From Craterostigma plantagineum (Eukaryota; Streptophyta; Magnoliopsida; Lamiales; Linderniaceae), in contig JAPQWV010001336.1 of the NCBI GenBank assembly GCA_027422505.1, forward strand, positions 1 through 64,000: 64,000 bases of DNA. Reading direction: 5' to 3'. Positions 55,683 to 64,000 of the stretch are shown one piece after another. Below the pieces are notes generated by a model. That model was not told the DNA's origin and searched no databases. It was given only the letters and a program-made list of their open reading frames with translations. Numbering within the stretch: the first letter of the stretch is position 1; each line of letters opens with the position of its first letter. Both the position numbers and the translations under genes were made by a program.

Positions 55683-58400
55683 TGGTTGTACCCTTGGAAG
55701 GCATCGAGGAAGCAGAGTAGCTCGTGCCCCGAGGTGGAATCCACCAGCTGGTCTATCCGAGGTAAGGTGTAACAATCTTTCGGGCATGCTTCGTTCAGGT
55801 TCCGGAAGTCCACACACATGCGCCACTGCCCGAAGCCTTTGGGACCAAGACCATGTTCGAAAGCCATGTAGGAAACTGAACCTCTCGAACGTGGCCTGCT
55901 TCAAAAAGTTCCTCCACATGGCGTCGCACCTCGGCGTCTTTCTCTGTGTTGAGATGTCTCCTCTTTTGGAAGATGGGTCGGGTTGTTCGGGAGACATTCA
56001 GCTTGTGTTCGATGATTCCCCGGTCTATGCCTACCATGTCCTTAGACGTCCATGCGAATACATCCTTATTCCTTTCTAGTAATCTGATCAAGTCCTCCCT
56101 GAGGTCTTGAGGTAAATCCTTGGAGATCTTGACTGTTCCCTCCGGCGGGTTGATCATTACTTCTTCAGTTTCTTCTTCATTGTCTTCTTTTTTAGTCGTT
56201 CCGATGGTGTATAACGTTTCTCTCCCCCTCGGATGATCCTCCCTTCGGGTCCGGGAGGACTTGATTTCTACGCGAACCTCTTCCACGTAGCATTTCCTGG
56301 CCATTCTGCAATCTCCCAAAACTTCCCCAACCTTCTCTACTACGGGGAATTTTATCTTCTGGTGTAGAGCCGAGGCGATGGCCATGAAAGAGGTCAGAGC
56401 AGGTCTCCCGAGGATGATGTTGTATGGGCTTGTTCCGTTGATAACCATGAATGGCGCGATCCGCATTTTCCTGGTGTCACCCTCGCCGAGGGTGAGTGGG
56501 AGGTGCAGGATTCCCACCGCCTCAATGCAGTGTCCTATGAAGCCAAACAGAGCCGTTTCCACTTTGTCCATAGGATATGCTCCCAAGTCCATTTGATCGA
56601 GGGCCCTCTTGTATATTATGTTGACAGAGCTTCCATTATCAACGAAAACCCTGCCAACGTCATGGTTGGCTACCTCAGCCCGAATGACTAGGGCATCCTC
56701 GTGAGAGTCGTCGCCTCCATGAAAATCTTCGGGACCGAAGCTGATGGTAGGCCCCAACCGTTTACTTCTTGTTTTGATTTCAAAGTTTTCCAATCGGCGA
56801 ACTCCAGCCTTCCTTGCCCGATTGGAGTGTCCTCCTGTAGACCCTCCCGATATGATGTTGATCTGTCGCGGCGCAGTTCTCTCCGGAGATCTCCGCTGCC
56901 CGGTGTCCCTGTTGTCCTGATTTCTTTGAATGTCGTTTCCTCCTGGCCTCGGGCCTCGTCTGTCCTCCCTTTCTGGCATCCTCCTCTGGGCTTCCCTATG
57001 GTTGTGAGGCTGGCGGTCTTGTCGGGTGTTAAACCGATTCCCCGCCCCAGGATATCTGGCCTGGTCCCGAAGCCACCATCTGCCCCAGCAAGCTTTGCTC
57101 GGGCCTCGGGGTTGGTCGCGATCAACTTTTCTAGTTCTCGATTTAATTGAAAGCATTCCTCAGTGGTGTGCCCATACTCGTGGTGGTAATTGCAGTAGGT
57201 GTCGGACACTGGCCTCCTCGGGTTGCCGTCGATGTAAGGGGGTCGGCAGAGAAAGTCGTTCTCCTCGCATATTTCTAACGCTCGAAGTTTATTCACCCGT
57301 AGCTTTGGATAGTCCGCCCGAGGGAGTGGAGGTACCGGGTAAGGGCGGTCATCCCTTCGAGGGAAGACTCTGCGGTCCTGGTTTCGCGGGGGGCTCTTTC
57401 GACGTTCTCGAGGGGGACTCTTGCGTTTCCTGTCCTCGGGTTCCCGGGCTTGCGACTCTTCTACCCGAACATATTTCTCCACCCGAGTTATCAGCTCCTC
57501 CACTGTTGTAGGATATTTCTTCACTAGTGATCTGAACAAATCCCATCCGTCAGGCCGTGGTGAAATGCTCCAATAAGCAATTCGGGTGCGATGTTGGGGA
57601 CCTCCATCTTCACTTGATTGAAACGCCGAAGATAGTCCCTTAAACTCTCCATGTCGGCCTGTTTTATGTTTAACAGTTTTACTGCGGATGAAGGGCGTCT
57701 TCTGTTGCTCGAGAAGTACTTCAAAAAGTGGCTGGTGAGATCGTGAAAGCTTCTGATTCCCCTGGTGGCAGTAGAGTGAACCATTGTTGGGCTCCTCTCG
57801 ATAAAGTGGTCGCGAAGAGTCAGCATTTAACGGGGTCGCTTAGTTGGTATAGTGCCGCATTTCCTTCAAAAGCGGCCAAGTGTTCTTCGGGCGGTCCGGA
57901 ACCATCATACTTTCCCATCTCAAAAGATCGGAAGTGCTCGGGCAATGTGGCTGCGACCACCTCGGGTGAAAAGGGCGAGGCTCGAGGGAGGATGGGAGCT
58001 TCTGGTGGGTTGGCGAGATTTTGAAGCTGACGAATCTCCTCTCTCATTCTTTCTAAGTCGGCTGCTTGTTGATCGGTGCATTGTTGGTCGGCTCGTCTCC
58101 TTCTATTGGCCCGGGCTCTCCTTTGCATCGATGCCAAAGTATGGTCCTCATCATTGCGTTCTCCAGTCCTCGATTCGGCGTCGCGCTCTCCGCTTGCCTC
58201 ACGCCGACCGTCTTCTCGTTCAGCATCGCGCCCTCTGTCCTGCCTGTTAGCCCTCTGATTCCTTCAGCCATCAAAACTCCCACATCAGTTCCGATCCTCC
58301 GTATTTCTTGCATGACCGCAGCGAACATCGCGGCTGGGTCGGCCAGGTTCGGCCCATTGCCATCGGGTGGCGGCACACGATCATTTTCGGCAACCACCAT
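55683..58400 (-). pseudogene. Outer gypsy gag, protease and start of RT
   Basis: Start MVVAENDRVPPPDGNGPNLA at 58400. Gag core: FEMGKYDGSGPPEEHLAAFE (near 57910), then RSFHDLTSHFLKYFSSNRRR and SLRDYLRRFNQVKMEVPNIA (57750-57590), RVEKYVRVEESQAREPEDRK, YCNYHHEYGHTTEECFQLNR (57200-57140). Protease: FVDNGSSVNIIYKRALDQMD (near 56660-56590) with TSPYNIILGRPALTSFMAIA. RT: RNKDVFAWTSKDMVGIDRGI, HKLNVSRTTRPIFQKRRHLN, then CVDFRNLNEACPKDCYTLPR and LLCFLDAFQGYN, where the inner element cuts in. A 453-codon frame (57156-55795) is intact, so this element is less damaged than most here. Confidence 0.87.
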
Positions 58401-58431
58401 ACTGAATTTCTACTTATGAGAAACTAAAGTT

Positions 58432-58449
58432 TCCCACAGACGGCACCAA
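58432..58449 (-). other. Primer binding site, Arg-tRNA type (outer element)
   Basis: On the minus strand TTGGTGCCGTCTGTGGGA lies two bases from the LTR end. Apart from GCG to GTG it equals the primer site of the inner element. Confidence 0.75.
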
Positions 58450-58451
58450 GT

Positions 58452-59204
58452 TGATGCCGCCGGAAAATGGATCTACCGCGTTGGACGGCTAATGGACTTC
58501 TTCCCGCCTTAATTTCGCCGCGTGTGCTGCCTAGAGACTCAAAGACAAGGAAAGGTTTGGGGTCGTTTGCCCTCTTACCTAGGTCAAGAGGGTATTTTCC
58601 ATATTCCAGGCGTGAAGTAGCATAAAATGGTGTGTTCAAGTGTGTGCGTGAGTGATTAATTTGGCAGAGTAACGGTAGGATACATGAGGAATTGATACAT
58701 GTTTCGGACGAGGCATGCAATATTTATAGGAGATCTGAGTTGGGGCGGTTTTTGGGCGGTTTTCCCCACCCCCCCGTGTTTCTCCGGACCCGAGCTTTCC
58801 ACGACCCACGATGGCACGTTCCTTGGTCTTCCAAGCTCCAGGCCGTTATTCGCACCACGTTTTACCGGCGCGTTGTCAGATGAAAATCGCGGCAGTTCCC
58901 TTCTTGAGAGGTCGAACTTGCTGAGGGGTGTGTTGTCTTGGGCATCAGGCAACCACCCGAGGGGAACCAATTCCTCATGCTGGAAGGCGTCAGGGATATC
59001 TCCCTCGGGTCAAGGGACATTTCAGGGTCACCGAGGCGCCTATGGCGTGGGCCAACCACTACTAACTCGGGTCCTTTTTCTTGGGGCGTTCCTAGCTGAC
59101 CCGAGGCCACATGGGGTCGGGGTTGTTCTTTAGGTAAGGTGGTTATTTGTTGGTAGGGGCTGGTCGGGTATTTTGCCGCGGGTCTGTAGGATCCGAGGGT
59201 AACA
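58452..59204 (-). repeat. 5' LTR of the outer gypsy element
   Basis: 753 bp, TGTTACCCTCGGATCC...TTCCGGCGGCATCA in the element sense. It shares the TGTTACCCTCGG start with the inner LTR but is otherwise clearly different, so the two belong to different families of the Tat group. The partner 3' LTR is not in the window. Right flank TCCAA cannot be matched because the other end is lost. Confidence 0.8.
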
Positions 59205-61130
59205 TCCAAACTGTAAACTTTGTACCCTTTTGGCCCTACTGGGTACCTGATAAACACGGCTCTAAAGGCTCTCGCAGAAAACTTATCCTTATGCGGCGTA
59301 TTACCCGTCGCAAAACATAAGCAACCAAAAGTTCTTAAGTGTGTCAAGTCTGGAAGTTTTGAAAAAAACACCTCATATGGTGATTTCCAGCCTAGCAAAG
59401 CCGTGGGAATTCGATTAATGAGATATGTAGCTGTGAGAATTGCATCCATCCAGAATTTCTTTGGTAAGGATGACTGGAAAAGTAAAACTCTACCCACTTG
59501 AAGTAAATGTTTGTGTTTCCTCTCCACCGCACCATTTTGTTGTGGCGTGTACGAGCACGATTTTTGATGTACTATACCCTTCCAAGAGAAAAAACTGACG
59601 CATTCTTCATTGACAAACTCAGTCCCATTATCGGTTCGAACGGCTTGGATGGTCTTCCGGAACTGAGTTTGCACTTAAGCTGAAAAATCTTCTAGGATTT
59701 TTGCTACTTGCGTTTTGTACCTAATTAGATACGTCCAAGTTGCCCGGCTAAAGTCTTCTACAATGGTAACAAAATAATGAATTTACGAGAGATTTGGCTG
59801 CGAATACAGCCCCGAAAGATCAACATAAATCAACTGAAATATAGCAGATGTTTGAATACTACTCAATGGAAAACTCAGCCTATGTTGTTTTGCCAACGGG
59901 CACACTTCACAATATGGTTCTTTTATTGCACCGATTCCCAAACGTTACTGAGATGTTTCAATACATTGAGAGAAGGATGTCCCAACCTCAAATGCAACTG
60001 GCTGCACTTCAAAAAAATCGTATCGATACGTGCATTCGAACAATTGTTTTCTAACTCAATAGAAGGAACTCTTGTGTGCAAAGCAATATCTTGAAGGTGA
60101 TGTTGAATTTGTTTCCTGATTTCTGACGGTTGGAAGGAGTCATGTGTGATAATGTACAGGCCTTGAACGACTTTAGCAATTCCAAGAACTTCACTAGTCA
60201 AACGGTCCTGTAAAAGACATTAATTTCCCGAGAAAGAAAACATGATTTTTCCCGTATCAGCTAAGGCTCTGACAGAGATCAAGTTGTATTTGAAGGTGGG
60301 AATATATAGCACGTTGGATAATGCAAAGTACGATTTCTCCTATTTGCTGGACAAACTGTATGCGCCCATCAGGTAAACCGATCGGTGTTAAGACTCCAAC
60401 GGGCTTAGGATTAATGAGCAGATGTAGATTGGGAGTCATATGACCAGTTGCACCCATAAGATCCAAGAATTTCATCAATTGAGCAGTCAGAAGTCAGTTT
60501 AAGGTAGACAGAGTTACCTGTGAAATCCTGCATGTGCGCTGGATTGGCAGAATTCTTTTGAATCTGATGTTCCGACCCTGCTTTATGGTGGAGCAACTTG
60601 CTGAGTTCCAGCTGCATTTGATTCATTTGCAGAACCAAGAGTTAAGCTTCTGGTCAGCCCCATCACCATCGACCATATGGGCTTAATTCTTGATATTCTG
60701 ATTTATCACCCCTTGCCTTTTCCATCTCTACTCCAAGACTCCGGAAAACCGATGAGTTGATAGCATTGCTTACCTCTGGAAACCCCACTATTTTGTAGCA
60801 GTTTTCTTTCTCATGTCCTTCTTGAAGTAGTGTGAGCAAGTTAGATACGATTTTCTCTTCTTAAACACTAGTGCCGGCACCATCCCCACCGAATTGATTT
60901 TTAGCATACCTAGCAAGATTGTTTCCACCTTGCGTGGGAGACTTGGCTACGGAGGCTGTATTATCTGTCCCTTGTATCCCAGAGATGCCTGGAAGTCTCT
61001 TTTATGCCTTCAACAACATGTAGTAAGCCTTGCTTACAGTCGGTGGTGGTTCCATCATCAAGATTTGATCCTTCACGGCTTCATAGCTCTTATTCAATCC
61101 CATCAGAAATGAAGAAATCTGCGATCAATT
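59205..61130 (-). pseudogene. Ty1/copia fragment: gag end, protease, integrase
   Basis: On the minus strand, gag end: FLMGLNKSYEAVKDQILMME (near 61110-61050), GHEKENCYKIVGFPEVSNAI (near 60820-60760). Protease region: GATGHMTPNLHLLINPKPVG (near 60455). GAG-pre-integrase: LHLRLGHPSLNVLKHLSNVW (near 59990-59930), CPLAKQHRLSFP. Integrase: LIHVDLSGLY, VRTDNGTEFVNEECVSFFSW, SYTPQQNGAVERKHKHLLQV and LRTFGCLCFATGNTPHKDKF. It is cut at KVYSLDV by the outer gypsy LTR at 59205. RT and RNase H are not found on the other side. Several shifts and stops. Confidence 0.82.
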
Positions 61131-61563
61131 CCGCGAAACCTCTGCGAGCTCGAGCTCGTTGAGCTTTTCAGCTCATGGCTCGAGCTCGAGCTCATTTACA
61201 CCTAGATGAGCTCGAACTCGAGCTCGAGCTCACGAAGATCATCGAACTCGAGCTTTAATAAAAAAAATTAATAAATTAATAAAACAATATAAATTAATAA
61301 AAAATAAAAAATTAAAAAAAATCGAGATTTTAATAAAAAAATTAGAAAATTAGAAAAATATAAATTAATATTAAAATATAAACTAATATTTTTATAATTT
61401 TTAATATATTAAATATTTAATATTTTATATTAAAATACGTATTTTATTTAATAATATATATCGAACTCGAGCTCGAGCCGAAAATTTTCGAGCTCAAGCC
61501 CAATAGCTTAATCGAGCTGGGCCATGTTCGGGCTCGCTCGGCTCGGCTCGTTTTCACCCCTAA
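61131..61563. mobile_element. GAGCTCGAGCTCG-rich MITE-like element
   Basis: Arms of repeated GAGCTCGAGCTCG on both sides enclose an AT-rich core (61255-61460). The right end reads CGGCTCGTTTTCACCCCTA, the CACCCCTA terminus also seen in the hAT MITE at 36.47 kb. No clear left terminus or duplication was found, so the left edge is approximate. Confidence 0.5.
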
Positions 61564-61618
61564 TGCCTATCAGCCTTTTTCATCATTCCCAGTCTCTGTT
61601 AACATTTCGGACAATTAG

Positions 61619-62335
61619 GCCCGTTTGCTTGAGGGTATTAGGAGGGATTAGAGGGGTTAGCATTACTTGAAGAAGCGTTTGGTTGGAGGGTTTATTTAAT
61701 GTAGGATTTAGTTAATAAACTTGTTAATACTCTCAATAAGGTATTAAATAAATCAGTCTCCCACCCTACCTTTATCTAATCCCAAGCTTTTTGGACAAGT
61801 TTATCCTTATTTAAAAATTTTTTTTCTAATTCCACTTTTTATATAGCAAATCTGTTAACCTCTTTTTTCCTTTATCTACATCGATCAAACAATCCACTCA
61901 CCCATAACGAAAGACGATGCATTCAATCGTTTAATTGTACATGTTAATCTTAAAATAAAAACAAATAAACATCGATATAAGCATATAAAGGTCAATGGCA
62001 AACATAATATACTGATTGCAATAATTCGATTGAATATATTGATATGCAGTAACTCGTATATTGAATCGAAGCAAATATAATAATATCTTGTTTGATAAGA
62101 AAGACACAACACACTAGAGCAAATAAACATAACTAAAACATAATTAATCAAACAAAGAACTGAGTTGAGATGGAGGACGAACTAGGCTGATGAAGTGGAA
62201 CGATGGAATAAAACCCTAATCGGGATTTATAAGATGTAATTCAACAATGGGTTAAAACTGTAATTGGATTTAATTAGACCTAATACCATGTAAATTTATC
62301 TACCAAACACTTAGTGTGGGTATTTTGAGGCATCC
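61619..62335. mobile_element. Possible MITE (PIF/Harbinger-like)
   Basis: The left edge is TTA followed by GGCCCGTTTGCTTGAGGG. The right part has CTACCAAACACTTAGTGTGG, a loose inverted match to AAGCGTTTGGTTGG on the left. GGCCCGTTTG starts and TTA targets are frequent in Tourist-like MITEs, but the right terminus is not clear. Confidence 0.3.
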
Positions 62336-62339
62336 CATC

Positions 62340-63908
62340 ATTTTGAATTTTGGATTGCTGCAATTTGTTTATATATGGTTTTTTTCTGGTGGTGAACAAA
62401 GTGTTAAAATCTGCCTGAAAGGATCAATTTTTTAAGTTGAATGCTCGTTTCTTTTTTAAATATACTTCATTGATTTAAATGATTCAGGCTTGTGTTCTAT
62501 TTGCTACTGAAAGAAGTGGAGTTCCAGTATTTAATGATTCAATGTTCAAAGGTTTCTTTCTTTTCATTGTTGTGAGTAATTTATTTTAATTGAGTTATGT
62601 ACTCCTTAATATGTGGTAGAACTAATATACATATTCGAAAAACTGAGTTGTGTGGAATTTACAGAAAAAATGGTAGCATTAAGCAAATAGTGGTTCTTTA
62701 AAGTTGTGAAATTTTCACTTGACTGCTTTTCCATTGCGCAAGCATAAAATTGTCGTTTATCCCCTCCATATATTTCTTGCATATCTCAGAGAACCAAGAT
62801 TGACTTCTTTTTTCTCCTTGTCTCTTTTAGAAATCATTTTAAATATGCATAGTCTTCGAAGAACAGTTCAAAGATACATGAGGATTCATGTCTCTATGAG
62901 AGTTGAGAGGATCGAATCTGTGATTACTACGTAATTGCATCACAACACATTGTAAACCATGACGAAGTGTTGGATCTGAGTGATTAAGCTGGTGTAGGAT
63001 TTCGACAAGGTTGATCTGTCTAAGATAATACGTGCCTCGACTTCTCTAATTGATACTCACCAGCCACCAACCAGACGCCACCAGTTCCTGTTACTGCTCA
63101 GTCCCACACCGGAACCCAACAAATAATCTTGACTTACATAATGAAGACACAGGTTTTAGAAAGTTTAGGGGCAAAAAGCAGCATGAACGGATATATGTTG
63201 CACTGATAAAAAGTTTGGGGAAAAAAGAATAATTATGAAAAAATATGTATCTTCTAAATCTACTTACAACCGAGGCCTTTTTCTTATTAATAATAAAGTA
63301 ATTATAAATTAATCTCTTTGCCAGTTTTGCAATTTACAAGACATAGATTACATATGTTCAATATATATTTATGTTTCCCATATTGAATATAATATATTTT
63401 GTTCGAACCAAAATATAAAAAAAAAATCCAATACTTGGTTACCACCATAATTTCTATTAGTTACGGTCCTAATGTATTGCTTTAGCAACCCGAGGTATTC
63501 CCAAAAATGTGAGCACCCACCCACACACAGAATGAAACCAATCTCCGAAATCAGATCCATCCCCCTTCTCACCCAACAACGACAATCAGGGGTCTCTAAC
63601 CTTTTAGTTTGTATAATCACACCGCCGTTATGTCACCCATTTGCAGATTTTCACTGCATAAGGCTACATGCCAAAACACAGATATGCACACGATCATACG
63701 ATTCTTCATTAATTGCTCAAGTTAACCGAAAAGGGAATTCTCATCGACATTTCATTGATTACTCAAAGCTCATTTCCATTTCACAAAATTAAAAATATAA
63801 ATATCAGTCACTCACATACACATCATATGCACTTGTTGAAGCCTATCCATAGATTTCAATAAGAAAAAAACATAAAATCCTACCAAATGTCGAGATCGCG
63901 TTCAAAAA
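62340..63908. other. Unassigned spacer, possible lone exons
   Basis: A short stretch after an AG at 62490 reads ACVLFATERSGVPVFNDSMF on the plus strand. Another at 62840-62925 reads LRRTVQRYMRIHVSMRVERI. I cannot place either in a family and see no splice-linked gene. The rest is AT-rich with no repeat or RNA. Confidence 0.3.
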
Positions 63909-64000
63909 TCAGCAAAGTTCATTCAGATTGGCCTGTTCTTCATCAATCGTGACCGTTACTCGCTTCAGATTGTCCCAAGGATTCACGGAGGCTGCGAGAT
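63909..64000 (-). CDS. 3' end of an unidentified minus-strand gene (cut by window edge)
   Basis: An open frame enters from the right edge: SVNPWDNLKRVTVTIDEEQA, then NLNELC and a stop at 63909-63911. The text is protein-like, and the same ending is partly conserved in the duplicate at 36.6 kb, which supports it as coding. Family unknown. Confidence 0.5.
   Translation of the reverse strand, partial: LAASVNPWDNLKRVTVTIDEEQANLNELC

Larger units (their letters stand above)
41341..59204 (-). mobile_element. Outer Tat-lineage Ty3/gypsy element, 3'-truncated and interrupted
   Basis: On the minus strand the order is 5' LTR (59204-58452), Arg-type primer site, gag, protease and the start of RT down to 55683, then the inner element. 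RT, RNase H and the first part of integrase continue in the same frame at 43252-41341. The 3' end of integrase and the 3' LTR are lost at the junction with the copia fragment. The second RNase H domain and absence of a chromodomain mark the Tat group. Confidence 0.85.

Noticed and set aside
1..64000. tRNA, rRNA or snRNA genes
   Set aside because: No cloverleaf with A and B boxes or rRNA-like stretch was noticed by eye; TGGTATCAGAGC at 19909 is a retrotransposon primer site. A covariance-model search would be decisive.

Overview
The window is nuclear DNA of a flowering plant, most likely a eudicot. It has intron-containing plant genes with GT-AG borders, Ty1/copia and Ty3/gypsy LTR retrotransposons, a Mutator-like element, hAT-type MITEs and long AT-rich spacers. 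I cannot name the species. Conserved genes carry many one-base gaps at short homopolymers. These look more like uncorrected long-read assembly errors than gene death, so gene models are given as exon-by-exon homology rather than clean ORFs.

Genic part (1-13.7 kb). There are five plant genes: the 3' end of a cation-efflux metal tolerance protein (MTPC2-like, +); gamma-tubulin complex component 3 (GCP3, -), convergent with it; a 60-residue twin CX9C mitochondrial protein of NDUFAF8 type (+), head-to-head with GCP3; a plant homologue of the MON1-CCZ1 regulator RMC1/Mic1 (+); and a methyltransferase-like gene (-).

Retroelement block 1 (13.7-28.5 kb). A 5'-truncated Sirevirus-like copia element has six polypurine tracts before its 3' LTR. 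It abuts a gag-only LTR element (TR-GAG type) with a Met-type primer site. The gag of that element is split by a 2.47 kb solo LTR with a 5-bp target duplication. A second, about 3 kb, solo-LTR-like element follows. Both solo LTRs are full of a degenerate TCGARATCTT motif.

DNA-transposon and satellite-like block (28.9-37 kb). A 4.4 kb Mutator-like element has long inverted ends and a perfect 9-bp duplication, and it carries a roughly 23-bp GGTAC minisatellite. A 407-bp MITE next to it shares the same end type and internal motif. Beyond it are an AT-rich 136-bp tandem repeat, a GC-rich array of about 120 bp per unit, a cluster of GCGCCACTC palindromes and a hAT MITE with an 8-bp duplication. 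A gene 3'-end fragment at 36.6 kb recurs at the right edge of the window.

Retroelement block 2 (38.5-62 kb). A DUF295 (F-box associated) fragment is cut by a copia fragment (+), which is fused at 41.34 kb to an outer Tat-lineage gypsy element (-). A complete 12.4 kb inner Tat element (-) with two LTRs sits inside the reverse transcriptase of the outer one, with a TGGTT duplication. The inner element has gag, protease, RT, two RNase H domains and integrase. Between integrase and 3' LTR it also has a 64-bp tandem array and one or two genes on the opposite strand. The 5' LTR of the outer element lies inside another copia element (-). MITE-like DNA, an unassigned spacer and the last codons of a minus-strand gene finish the window.
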